Assembly: GCA_949293245.1 (NCBI GenBank)
Contig: CASFCS010000013.1
Coordinates: 1-64,000 of the forward strand
Direction: 5' to 3'
From: an uncultured bacterium
GTDB lineage: Bacteria; Bacillota; Clostridia; Oscillospirales; Oscillospiraceae
Length of the DNA stretch: 64,000 nt
Part shown: one piece after another, positions 17,166 through 24,466 of the stretch
How positions within the stretch are numbered: position 1 is the first letter of the stretch
Layout of the letters: every line of letters starts with the position of its first letter
The notes under the pieces: generated by a model
Databases searched by the model: none
What the model saw: the letters and a program-made list of their open reading frames with translations, nothing else
Told to the model about the DNA's origin: nothing
Program-made: the position numbers and the translations under genes

Positions 17166-17360
17166 GCCCACCGCTGCCTGCCGGCAAAGTACCTGGGCGT
17201 CACAGTCAGCGACCTTTTGGGGGAAGAAAGAATGCCCGCTGACCGACCGGCCAACGGGCATGAGGAGGAGTTTGTCCAGTTGTTTTCCAAGCTCACGCCC
17301 GAGCAGCAGGAGCTGGTGCTTGCCCAGTTGAAAGGGATCGTAGACGCGCAAGGAAAGTGA
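17166..17360 (+). pseudogene. 5'-truncated XRE-type repressor remnant
   Basis: The frame reads AKYLGVTVSDLLGEE, the usual end of a small XRE helix-turn-helix domain. It continues through an acidic linker to LTPEQQELVLAQLKGIVDAQGK and a stop. An in-frame TAA at 17163 cuts off the N-terminal half. Translation could still begin at ATG 17232, which has GGGGGAAG in front, giving a 42-residue peptide. It is probably the broken lysogeny-type regulator of the cryptic element. Confidence 0.5.
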
Positions 17361-17427
17361 GCTGCTGCGCCTCAGACAGCCGGCGAAACAGCGCCAGCGC
17401 CTGGATCGTGACGGCATTCTGTATCAT
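17293..17427 (-). CDS. Possible 44-residue small protein
   Basis: ATG 17427 follows GGGAGG at good spacing and starts MIQNAVTIQALALFRRLSEA. The short amphipathic helix that follows resembles the C-terminal helix of small regulators. Its end overlaps the repressor remnant on the opposite strand, so at most one of the two is fully real there. No family was recognised. Confidence 0.35.
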   Translation of the reverse strand: MIQNAVTIQALALFRRLSEAQQLTFLARLRSLSTGQAPAPAARA

Positions 17428-17533
17428 AGTCAGACCTCCCGGTTGAGTGTAGCTGTTACCTGTGGGAAAACTCCGGGGGTTTGTTGCACGTTTTCGTGCA
17501 TCCAGAAAAAAAGAAACAAGGGAGATGGGCCTC

Positions 17534-18448
17534 ATGCCTGTAAAAGAGCCTGAGCAGTACCGCCAGTTTACACAGCCCGCCGAGCTGCACAAAGCCGTCA
17601 ACACCCTGCGGGGCCTGGTGGCGGGCATCAATTCCGATTTGGATGTGACCACCAACGAGGTGACCGAACTGGTCCACTGGTGCCAGCTCCACGCCCATCT
17701 GCGCCACCGCCACCCCTTCTCCGAGATCCTCCCTGTGGTAGAGCAGGCCACGGAGGACGGGGTGGTCACGGAGGAGGAGGCCAAGGATATCCTGTGGCTG
17801 TGCAATAACTTCGTGGACACCAGCGTCTACTACGACGTGGTCACCTCGTCCATCCAGTTCCTGGCCGGTATGCTCCACGGCTTTCTGGCGGACGGCGAGC
17901 TGAGCGACCGGGAGATCATGGCCCTGCGCTCCTGGATGGACGCCAACCAGTTCCTGGCCGGTACATATCCCTTTGACGAAATCAACAGCCTGCTCTATGT
18001 GGTGCTGGAGGACAGGAGGATCACCCGGGAAGAGCGCGAGCAGCTCATGGCCTTCTTTGGCAATTCGGTTGACTTCACCGCATCCTACAACCTCTCCGAG
18101 GCAAGCTTCTCCAGGCTCCGGGAGCAGTACAGCATCGGGGGCATCTGCGCCGTCTGCCCGGAGATCACCTTTGAGGGAAAGGTCTTTTGCTTCACGGGGG
18201 AGTTCTACCGGGGCAAGCGGGCCGAGATCGCCCAGACTGTGGCCCAGCTGGGGGGCATTGCCCGCACCGCCGTGTCGGCAAAGACCCACTATCTGGTGGT
18301 GGGCAACGCCGGAAATCCCTGCTGGGCCTACGCCTGCTACGGGCGCAAGATCGAGCAGGCCGTCAGCCTGCGCAAAGAGGGCGCCGGCATCATCATCGTC
18401 AACGAGACCGATTTCTGGGACGCCGTGGACGATATGGAGCTTCTATAG
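17534..18448 (+). CDS. BRCT-domain protein
   Basis: The protein has about 304 residues. A helical N-terminal region (about 1-200) with paired acidic helices, including ILPVVEQATEDGVVTEEEA and LHGFLADGELSDREI, resembles TerB-like folds. The C-terminal BRCT domain (about 205-304) includes EGKVFCFTGEF, then AQLGGIARTAVSAKTHYLVV, close to the BRCT of bacterial NAD-dependent DNA ligase. BRCT domains bind DNA ends or phosphoproteins. The start at 17534 is preferred because AAGGGAG lies nine bases before it; a GTG at 17462 and an ATG at 17525 are also in frame. It probably works with the exonuclease gene 27 bases downstream. Function in the element is unknown. Confidence 0.75.
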   Translation: MPVKEPEQYRQFTQPAELHKAVNTLRGLVAGINSDLDVTTNEVTELVHWCQLHAHLRHRHPFSEILPVVEQATEDGVVTEEEAKDILWLCNNFVDTSVYYDVVTSSIQFLAGMLHGFLADGELSDREIMALRSWMDANQFLAGTYPFDEINSLLYVVLEDRRITREEREQLMAFFGNSVDFTASYNLSEASFSRLREQYSIGGICAVCPEITFEGKVFCFTGEFYRGKRAEIAQTVAQLGGIARTAVSAKTHYLVVGNAGNPCWAYACYGRKIEQAVSLRKEGAGIIIVNETDFWDAVDDMELL

Positions 18449-18475
18449 GAGATATCTGTCAATAGGAGGAATTTC

Positions 18476-19708
18476 ATGGGATTTCTCTCAAAACTTCTCG
18501 GTTGGGTAAAGAAAAAGAATCATACCCATCCCGTTTCAGCCCCTGTCCCCAGCACAACATCCTGCCCGCACAGCGCCCCATATGTGATTTTGGATACTGA
18601 GACAACCGGATTAAGCCCAAAAGATGATGCTATTTTGCAGTTAACAGCTATTAAGTACAACAAAGAAGGGGTTGCCGTTGCGTGCTATGATACTTATCTG
18701 AATCCCGGTTCCCCGATTCCTCCGCGCATCACAAAAATCAATGGGATTACAGATGCCATGGTGTGCAACGCTCCAACAGCGAGGGAGGTTGAAGAGGAGT
18801 TCCTCTCCTTTCTGGGCGACAGCCTGATCGTTGGCTACAATGTGCGCTTTGACCTGCGTTTTCTGCATGAAACATTTCCTGGTTCATTTGACGGACGGCG
18901 GTATGTGGATGTTTTAACCATCGTTCGGCAGATGGTTGCCATGCCTAGCTACAAGCTGAGCGATGTGTCCGGGCTGTTCGGCTTCCAGCCTGAAGGCCGT
19001 TATCATAACGCCAGAACCGACTGCGAAGCAGTGGCGGCTATTCTCCACCATATAGGTGATGATCTTGCATTTTGGGCAAGCGAATTTCATGGACCGGCCG
19101 AGCGTACCGAGGCCCCATACATTTCGCCCGTGCTGGAAGATGGCCACGAAGAATGGCGTCATGGGAATGATCTTAGGATTTCGGGGAAGATAGAGGAAGC
19201 CCTGCTCCAGTTTGACATCGCACGGGAGAAGGGATACCGCAAGCCCTGGCTGTATGAATCCTACGCCAAAGCCTTTCGGAAACTGCGGGCGTATGAGAAA
19301 GAGGCCGCCATTCTGCAAGAAGCCATGGCCCAATTTGAGAGCCCTATTGCAGAAGAGTTTCTTCCCAGGTTGCAGCGGGCACAGGAACTTCAACGGAAAA
19401 AAGAGCTGCGGGAAGCGGAAGAGCAAGAACGCGCCCAGCAGCGTCAGCTTCGGGCAGCAGCCAAGGCCGAAAAACTGGCAGCGGCTCAAGCCCGGACCAA
19501 ACCGATAAGGACCCGACATGTGATCCAGTCCCTGGATAATGGAGATGTCATAGCCGAATTTGACTCAGTGGCCGCAGCCTCACGAGAGACAGGGATAGGA
19601 GTAAAAAGCATCCGTGATGCAGCCACCGGAAGGCAGAAACATGCAGGCGGATACTGCTGGAAATATGCAGACAATCCCAAGGAGCCGGATTGTGAGCCAA
19701 TCGGTTAG
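18476..19708 (+). CDS. DEDDh exonuclease (DNA polymerase III epsilon-like) fused to a NUMOD1-like domain
   Basis: The 410-residue protein has an epsilon-type 3'-5' exonuclease at about residues 35-200: ILDTETTGLS (Exo I), NVRFDLRFLH (Exo II) and YHNARTDCEAV (Exo III, His and Asp). An Arg/Glu-rich coiled coil follows at about 285-345. The C-terminus reads VIQSLDNGDVIAEFDSVAAA, then a TGIGVKSIRDAATGRQ segment, the DNA-binding repeat (NUMOD1) usual in homing endonucleases. This combination is uncommon. AATAGGAGG lies seven bases before the ATG. Its base composition is lower in GC than the BRCT gene before it. A role in DNA repair or in processing element DNA is inference. Confidence 0.8.
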   Translation: MGFLSKLLGWVKKKNHTHPVSAPVPSTTSCPHSAPYVILDTETTGLSPKDDAILQLTAIKYNKEGVAVACYDTYLNPGSPIPPRITKINGITDAMVCNAPTAREVEEEFLSFLGDSLIVGYNVRFDLRFLHETFPGSFDGRRYVDVLTIVRQMVAMPSYKLSDVSGLFGFQPEGRYHNARTDCEAVAAILHHIGDDLAFWASEFHGPAERTEAPYISPVLEDGHEEWRHGNDLRISGKIEEALLQFDIAREKGYRKPWLYESYAKAFRKLRAYEKEAAILQEAMAQFESPIAEEFLPRLQRAQELQRKKELREAEEQERAQQRQLRAAAKAEKLAAAQARTKPIRTRHVIQSLDNGDVIAEFDSVAAASRETGIGVKSIRDAATGRQKHAGGYCWKYADNPKEPDCEPIG

Positions 19709-19749
19709 TGGATTGACGTGTCCAACTCGGACACGCCCCTCCTCTCATG

Positions 19750-19777
19750 TTGACAATGTGCGTACATATGCTATACT
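19750..19777 (+). promoter_or_regulatory. Promoter of the RelB/YoeB operon
   Basis: A consensus TTGACA and a TATACT are separated by 16 bases, 24 bases before the antitoxin start. Autoregulation by the antitoxin-toxin complex at this site is typical of the family. Confidence 0.7.
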
Positions 19778-19798
19778 ACAGGCAAAGGAGCTGATCGT

Positions 19799-20056
19799 AT
19801 GGCAAACATCAACATCCGCATTGACGACAATCTGAAAAAGGACGCGGAGGCGCTGTTCAGCGACCTGGGGCTCAACATGACTACCGCCACCACCATCTTC
19901 CTCAAGCAGTGCCTGCTGTGCCGCGGGCTGCCCTTCGAGGTGCGCATGGACCCCTTCTACTCCGCCGTCAACCAGGCCCACCTGCGCCGGGCCGTGGCCG
20001 ACCTGGACGCCGGACAGGGGACCGCCCACGAGCTGATCGAGGTGGAGGATGGTTAA
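19799..20056 (+). CDS. relB: RelB/DinJ family antitoxin
   Basis: The 85-residue protein begins ANINIRIDDNLKKDAEALF and has the ribbon-helix-helix DNA-binding fold of RelB/DinJ antitoxins (SDLGLNMTTATTIFLKQCL). The C-terminal half would wrap and neutralise the toxin. GGCAAAGGAG lies ahead of the start. The last eight bases overlap the toxin gene, which couples their translation. The pair sits at the tRNA-proximal edge of the cryptic element, where an addiction module would favour its retention. Confidence 0.88.
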   Translation: MANINIRIDDNLKKDAEALFSDLGLNMTTATTIFLKQCLLCRGLPFEVRMDPFYSAVNQAHLRRAVADLDAGQGTAHELIEVEDG

Positions 20057-20309
20057 GCTGTGGCACGACGAGGCCTGGGAGGATTACCTCTACTGGCAGC
20101 AGCAGGACCGGAAGGTGCTCAAGCGGATCAACCAGCTGCTGCAAGATGTGGACCGCGGGGGCTATGAGGGCATCGGCAAGCCGGAGCCCCTGAAGGGCGG
20201 CCTCTCCGGCTGGTGGAGCCGCCGCATCGACGGCACCCACCGCCTGGTCTACCGCATCCGGGACGGCCGGGTGGAGATCGCCCAGTGCCGCACCCACTAC
20301 GGCGATTGA
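20049..20309 (+). CDS. yoeB: Txe/YoeB family toxin
   Basis: The 86-residue protein is a ribosome-dependent mRNA interferase. The start VKLWHDEAWEDYLYW and the end GTHRLVYRIRDG with a CRTHYGD terminus match YoeB, including the conserved Arg, His and C-terminal Tyr. It follows and overlaps the antitoxin gene by eight bases. A hairpin terminator lies 17 bases after its stop. The gene looks complete. Confidence 0.9.
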   Translation: MVKLWHDEAWEDYLYWQQQDRKVLKRINQLLQDVDRGGYEGIGKPEPLKGGLSGWWSRRIDGTHRLVYRIRDGRVEIAQCRTHYGD

Positions 20310-20325
20310 TGGACGCAAAACAATT

Positions 20326-20351
20326 CCCGCGCCCCAAAACCGGGGCGCGGG
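20326..20351 (+). terminator. Terminator of the toxin-antitoxin operon
   Basis: CCCGCGCCCC pairs perfectly with GGGGCGCGGG across a six-base loop. A TTATTTTT run follows a few bases downstream. Confidence 0.7.
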
Positions 20352-20397
20352 GCGGGACGCTTATTTTTCGGGAAACACCATGGGCAAGGACGAAACA

Positions 20398-20448
20398 AAA
20401 AAGCAAAAAAGAGGACCTGAAACAGTGCTTTCACTGTTTCAGGTCCTC
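20398..20448 (-). terminator. Terminator of tRNA-Ser(GCU)
   Basis: A perfect 17-bp stem (GAGGACCTGAAACAGTG and its complement) directly follows the tRNA 3' end. It is followed on the minus strand by a T-rich run (TTTTTTGCTTTTTT). Confidence 0.8.
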
Positions 20449-20450
20449 TT

Positions 20451-20541
20451 TGGCGGAGAAGGAGGGATTTGAACCCTCGCGCGGTTTAACCCGCCTACTC
20501 CCTTAGCAGGGGAGCCCCTTCGGCCTCTTGGGTACTTCTCC
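20451..20541 (-). tRNA. tRNA-Ser(GCU)
   Basis: The sequence folds as a class II tRNA with acceptor GGAGAAG/CTTCTCC, an anticodon loop CTGCTAA with anticodon GCT, a long variable arm (AGGCGGGTTAAACCGCGC), a T-arm GAGGGTTCAAATCCCTC and an encoded CCA. It decodes AGC and AGU. Its 3' part is duplicated at 14361-14407, marking it as the integration site of the cryptic element. Confidence 0.97.
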
Positions 20542-20571
20542 ATGGGCAGAATCAAAATAGCTATAAAATTT

Positions 20572-20658
20572 TGGCGGAGAGGGTGGGATTCGAACCCACG
20601 GCTCTTGCGAGTCACCGGTTTTCAAGACCGGCTCCTTAAACCACTCGGACACCTCTCC
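20572..20658 (-). tRNA. tRNA-Ser(UGA)
   Basis: A class II tRNA with acceptor GGAGAGG/CCTCTCC, anticodon loop CTTGAAA (anticodon TGA), a variable arm GACTCGCAAGAGC, a T-arm GTGGGTTCGAATCCCAC and an encoded CCA. It decodes UCA and related UCN codons. It lies 30 bases upstream of tRNA-Ser(GCU) and is probably transcribed with it. Confidence 0.97.
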
Positions 20659-20766
20659 AAAACAGAGGCAAACTCAAGTGCGTTACCTATATTAACACAT
20701 ACTGGGTGCCTTGTCAACGACTTTTTTATCACCCGGAGGGGATATTTCCCTCCGGGTGATGCCGCT

Positions 20767-21651
20767 CTATTTTTCCTTCAGACTGCTGCCGAACACGTCG
20801 GACACCTCCGCGATGGTGACGAAGGCGGTGGGGTCGATGTCCCGCACGATGTCGGTCAACCGGCCGATCTGAAAGCGGTTGACCACGAAGTAGATCACGG
20901 TGCGCGCCTGGTTGGAGTAGTACCCCCTGGCGTCCATCTGGGTGATGCCGTGGCCGAAGGCGGCGGACAAGGCGTCGCACACCTCCTGGGGCCGCCCGGT
21001 GACGATCATGGCGGACTTGGCCTTGTCCAGGCCCTCCACGATGAAGTCCATGGTCTTGATGGCGGCGCAGTAGGTGAGGATGGAGTAGAGGGGCAGCACC
21101 CAGCTCCGGGTGATGACGCCAATGACGATGTACAGCAGCACGTTGTAGATCATCACGAAGGTGCCCACGGTGATGCCCATGCCCTTGGCAAAGATCACCG
21201 CCAGCACCTCCACCCCGTCGATGGCGCCGCCGCACCGGATGGTGAGGCCGCTGCCCACCCCGGAGATGAGCCCGCCGAATACGGCGCACAGCAGCAGGTC
21301 CTGCCCGGCGAAGGGGGAGGCGCTGGCCACCTCAATGGGCAGCACATCGGTGATGAGATAGGAGGCGGCGGAGTACACCACCACGGCGAACACCGCGTAC
21401 ACCGTGAACTGCACCCCCTGCCGCCTGAGGCCGAAGAGGAAGAAGGGCAGGTTGAGCACCAGCAGGAAGAATGCCAGGGAGAACTCATCCGGCGTGATCT
21501 GCCACAGCAGCATGGAGGTGCCGGAAAATCCGCTGTCGTAGAGGTTCACCGGGGCAAGGAACATGGTCACGCCCACGGCGTTGATACAGCCCGCCAGAAA
21601 CAGCAGGAGGAAATTTTTCCCTTTCAGCTTGCTCAGGATCTTGTTTCCCAT
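20767..21651 (-). CDS. YitT family membrane protein (DUF161/DUF2179)
   Basis: The 294-residue protein has five or six hydrophobic helices in the first 200 residues, with the family's GGAIDGVEVLAVIFAKGMGI segment. A soluble DUF2179 domain follows at the C-terminus (about 205-290, including YYSNQARTVIYFVVNRFQIGRL). YitT proteins sit in the cytoplasmic membrane; their function is not established. Start ATG 21651 is chosen for AAAGGAG seven bases ahead. The open frame runs about 200 bases further upstream without support. The gene is monocistronic, with tRNA genes on one side and a stem-loop on the other. Confidence 0.88.
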   Translation of the reverse strand: MGNKILSKLKGKNFLLLFLAGCINAVGVTMFLAPVNLYDSGFSGTSMLLWQITPDEFSLAFFLLVLNLPFFLFGLRRQGVQFTVYAVFAVVVYSAASYLITDVLPIEVASASPFAGQDLLLCAVFGGLISGVGSGLTIRCGGAIDGVEVLAVIFAKGMGITVGTFVMIYNVLLYIVIGVITRSWVLPLYSILTYCAAIKTMDFIVEGLDKAKSAMIVTGRPQEVCDALSAAFGHGITQMDARGYYSNQARTVIYFVVNRFQIGRLTDIVRDIDPTAFVTIAEVSDVFGSSLKEK

Positions 21652-21740
21652 GGCGTCTCCTTTCTGCACATTGTGGCCCATACATGATTTGTTAGTATAC
21701 CACAGCCCGCCCTCCCGGGGCAATCCCTCCCCGACGGAGA

Positions 21741-21772
21741 CAGGCGGGCGGAGCCTTCGCCCCGCCCGCCTG
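21741..21772 (-). terminator. Stem-loop after the flavodoxin gene
   Basis: CAGGCGGGCGG pairs with CCGCCCGCCTG across ten bases, 25 bases past the flavodoxin stop. There is no T-run, so it is only a probable terminator. Confidence 0.5.
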
Positions 21773-21796
21773 TTGTCTGTTGTGATGGGTCTGTGT

Positions 21797-22228
21797 TTAC
21801 ATGGCCGCCAGGGTCCGGCCCAGGGCCCGGCAGCTCTCCAGGGCCTCGTCATCGGGGCTCTCGTTGACCATCAGCCCCTCCTCCTCCGCCAGAAGGGCCC
21901 CGGCCCCCTGGCAGCGGTCTGTCCAATCCCGCATCCACTGGCCGTCTCCCCAGCCGTAGGAGCCGAAGAGGGCCACGGGCTTGCCGGAGAGCTGTCCCTC
22001 CAGGGCCGAGAAGAAGGGCTCGAACTCCCCCTCCTCCAGCACCTCCGCCCCCATGGCGGGGCAGCCCAGGGCCAGCAGGTCGTACCCTGCCGCCTCCTCC
22101 GCCGTGGTCTGGTCCACCGACAGGAGAACGGCCTGGGCCCCGGCGGCCTTCAGCCCCTCCAGCACGGCCTGGGCCATGGCCTGGGTGTTGCCTGTGCCGG
22201 ACCAATAAATCACTGCTGCTTGTTTCAT
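21797..22228 (-). CDS. Flavodoxin
   Basis: The 143-residue protein is a short-chain flavodoxin, a one-electron carrier with bound FMN. The phosphate-binding loop SGTGNTQAMA is at about residues 10-19. The FMN-shielding loops lie around ALGCPAMGAE and GSYGWGDGQW. Length is normal. AAGGAAG precedes the ATG. It lies 63 bases downstream of the DUF3793 gene, most likely in the same operon. The paired operators upstream suggest metal-responsive control, and flavodoxin commonly replaces ferredoxin when iron is short. Confidence 0.93.
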   Translation of the reverse strand: MKQAAVIYWSGTGNTQAMAQAVLEGLKAAGAQAVLLSVDQTTAEEAAGYDLLALGCPAMGAEVLEEGEFEPFFSALEGQLSGKPVALFGSYGWGDGQWMRDWTDRCQGAGALLAEEEGLMVNESPDDEALESCRALGRTLAAM

Positions 22229-22291
22229 GGGTTTTCTTCCTTTCTCAATATAATCAATGAAGTTGCGGGTACGGATATGCCCCTGCCGTCT

Positions 22292-22834
22292 TTAAGCCCC
22301 CATCGTCCGCAGGCCGTCCAGGTAGCGCTGGCGGCTGGCGCGATAGCGGGCGAAGCGGCGGCGGGCCCGGTCGGCGTTGGCGTACACCTTCCAGAAGCCG
22401 GTGAAGAGGCACTGCGCCTCTCCCCCGTCCATAAAGCCCCGGACGTCCGCCAGGGGGTAGCCCAAAAACAGGCCGATCTCATGGGGGAAGGCGCAGCCCC
22501 CCGCCCCTATGCGCCGCCCCAGCTCCTCCAGCAGGCCCTCCAGGTCCGCCCCGGGGGGATAGCCCAGCTGGTTGAGGAAGGCCCGCCGCCCCCGCACCTC
22601 CACCAGCCGCTCCAGCAGCCGGGGCCGGTAGAGCAGCACCACCAGGCGCTCCGGGCACTGGCACAGCACCCGGCAGGCCAGGCCCCGCTCCGCCGCCCAG
22701 GTCCCGCAGGCGGCCAGGTCCGCCGCCCAGGTGGGGAGGGCCCCCTTCCGGCAGGTGAAGAGGCTGGCGCACTTGATGCCGTCAATGGTGGGGGCGCAGT
22801 GGACATAGAGCAGCTGCTCAAACTGGTGTGACAT
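22292..22834 (-). CDS. DUF3793 family protein
   Basis: The 180-residue protein fits DUF3793: an N-terminal LYVHCAPTIDGIKCASLF segment, a central CRVLCQCPERLVVLLYR segment and a C-terminal EIGLFLGYPLADVRGFM with CLFTGFWKVYANAD. The family occurs mainly in anaerobic Firmicutes, often next to flavodoxin or iron-transport genes, and its activity is unknown. Several Cys and His residues could bind metal or haem, which is inference. GAGAGGAGG precedes the ATG. Two palindromes lie just upstream. Confidence 0.8.
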   Translation of the reverse strand: MSHQFEQLLYVHCAPTIDGIKCASLFTCRKGALPTWAADLAACGTWAAERGLACRVLCQCPERLVVLLYRPRLLERLVEVRGRRAFLNQLGYPPGADLEGLLEELGRRIGAGGCAFPHEIGLFLGYPLADVRGFMDGGEAQCLFTGFWKVYANADRARRRFARYRASRQRYLDGLRTMGA

Positions 22835-22850
22835 GGGTCCTCCTCTCTTA

Positions 22851-22901
22851 GTTAGTTTACGCTAACTACTTGGCAGGATTATTGGTTAGCTTTCGCTAAC
22901 C
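22851..22901 (-). promoter_or_regulatory. Two palindromic operator-like sites upstream of the DUF3793-flavodoxin operon
   Basis: GTTAG-six bases-CTAAC at 22851-22866 and GGTTAGC-TTTC-GCTAACC at 22884-22901 share a TTAG/CTAA core and lie 33 bases apart centre to centre. The core resembles DtxR/IdeR-type iron boxes. Control by iron is plausible given the flavodoxin gene. Confidence 0.5.
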
Positions 22902-22978
22902 ACTCACATCATACCAGACCCACCCGCCCCTGTCAAGGGCCATTTGAAAAAGATTCCCCACGGGCCGGGGCCCTGTCA

Positions 22979-23024
22979 TTCCCACGAAAAACGACCGCCC
23001 GGTGGCGGCCGTTTTTCGTGGGAA
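22979..23024. terminator. Long stem-loop between divergent and convergent units
   Basis: A 21-bp stem (TTCCCACGAAAAACG and onward) with one mismatch closes a four-base loop. It has T-runs on both strands and lies upstream of the DUF3793 promoter and downstream of the YerB-like gene. The adjoining 23041-23092, GGATTGCCGCGCCAGTG with a later GCTCGCAATGACAGG, looks like an intergenic repeat of the type scattered in clostridial genomes. Confidence 0.5.
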
Positions 23025-23137
23025 TCCCCCTTCCCTGCCGGAAATACGGATTGCCGCGCCAGTGTGCCCACTGGCTCGCAATGACAGGTTGGTGCAGCAT
23101 GTCAATCTTGCAGCAGACCCATGACCGCTTTCTATAT

Positions 23138-24232
23138 TTAAGACGCGGTCACCGTCTGGCTGGTGGGGATGATGCTCACATAGCTCTTCCCCGCCCCCAG
23201 CTCCAGGGGGTTGCCCTGGAGGTCGGTGTAGCGCAGGGGGCTGTTCCGGTCCCCCTTGCTCCACAAAATGGGGATCATGGACCCGCCGCAGGCGTACCAC
23301 CCCTCCCCCTGGGTGAGGTCCACCGACAGCCGCCCGGCGGAGTCCAGCACCCGGCAGGCGGTCTGGAGCACCAGCACGTTGGTCACCGCCACCTGGGCGC
23401 CGTCGTTGCCGTCCACATAGGCCTGGCCGTACTCCTCCACCAGGTAGACCCCCTGCTGGCTGTCGTAGCGGAACACCCCGGTCTTGTAGTCCGAGAAGGG
23501 CACCGTCACCACCGAGGCGGGGCTGCCCCCCTCCGGGGTGCCGTCCTCCCGGAAGGTGAGGCCGCAGTCGTACCCCGGGTGCTCCAGGGTGAAGCCGTCC
23601 CCCTCCAGCACCGCCGTGAGCTTCTCACCGGAGGTGAGCAGGCTGTGCTCATAGCCGTAGGAGTGGCCGCTGATCCGGTTGGCGTCCCGCCAGAACACCC
23701 CGCTGCCGCTGTAGCTGTAGGTGCCCCGCACCCCGTCGATGTGGTCCACATCCCAGGCGCTCAGGTCGCTGTAGGCGTCGGGGCTGCCCCCGGCGTGGAC
23801 GTACACGGCGTCGTGGCCCAGGGCCAGCTCGATGTAATAGGGCCGGGCGGAGCGGATAGAGGCCAGGTTCCCCACCTGGGAGATGTCCTGGTACACCGCC
23901 AGCATCCGGGTGATGCCCCCCTCCGCCAGCACCTCATAGATGATGTCCGCCTGGCCGTTGCCCTGCTGGGGCAGGGCGGTCTTTAAGTTGTTGAGCATCA
24001 CCGCCACAGGCCGCAGGTCCTCCGCCCCCTCCTCAATGGGCTCTCCGGTGAGGGGGTTGTAGGGCCCGGAGTAGACCTCCTCCGTCTCCTCCGGGGCGCT
24101 GGGGGTGGTGGTATTCTCCTCCACCGGCGGGGGGGTGAGGGTCTCGGTGGGGACCTCCTCCCCATTGCCGCACCCCACGCCCACCAAAAGCAGCGCCGCT
24201 GCCAGCATCATAATTCCCAATCGTTTCCTCAT
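23138..24232 (-). CDS. YerB-like DUF3048 lipoprotein
   Basis: The protein has about 364 residues. A lipoprotein signal, RKRLGIMMLAAALLLVGVGC, places it on the outer face of the membrane with lipid on the Cys. A Thr/Pro/Glu-rich linker follows, then the DUF3048 domain: NPLTGEPI, ADIIYEVLAEGGITRMLAVY, GNLASIRSARPYY and HAGGSPDAY. A C-terminal domain with GEGWYACGGSMIPILW follows. Members occur in sporulating Firmicutes and their activity is unknown. ATG 24232 is preferred because GGAGGG lies six bases ahead; an upstream ATG at 24259 is in frame. Confidence 0.88.
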   Translation of the reverse strand: MRKRLGIMMLAAALLLVGVGCGNGEEVPTETLTPPPVEENTTTPSAPEETEEVYSGPYNPLTGEPIEEGAEDLRPVAVMLNNLKTALPQQGNGQADIIYEVLAEGGITRMLAVYQDISQVGNLASIRSARPYYIELALGHDAVYVHAGGSPDAYSDLSAWDVDHIDGVRGTYSYSGSGVFWRDANRISGHSYGYEHSLLTSGEKLTAVLEGDGFTLEHPGYDCGLTFREDGTPEGGSPASVVTVPFSDYKTGVFRYDSQQGVYLVEEYGQAYVDGNDGAQVAVTNVLVLQTACRVLDSAGRLSVDLTQGEGWYACGGSMIPILWSKGDRNSPLRYTDLQGNPLELGAGKSYVSIIPTSQTVTAS

Positions 24233-24312
24233 AGACGACCCTCCGGGTTTTTTCTCCATATTACGCCCCTCTTCGACCCTGTGTCAACCCGGAAGGGGGC
24301 AGGATTTTTCCC

Positions 24313-24341
24313 TTGTCTCCCCCCGGATTTTGCTTTATAAT
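24313..24341 (+). promoter_or_regulatory. Promoter of the DUF4364 gene
   Basis: TTGTCT and TATAAT are separated by 17 bases. The leader of about 120 bases contains a GC-rich hairpin around 24355-24410. Confidence 0.6.
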
Positions 24342-24466
24342 GGACTGGGCGGAGCCGGGGCCTTTCCCGCCCCTTCCCGGGGGATTTGTGGGGCAGCGCC
24401 CCCTTTCTTCGGTTTTTCCGCACATTTTTCCACATAACCCTGTGTCTTGATTCAGGAGGTGTATCC

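Noticed and set aside
16992-17417. 141-codon minus-strand frame over the regulator region
   Set aside because: It is antisense to the repressor remnant, spans a plus-strand promoter and has low-complexity Arg/Gly-rich ends.
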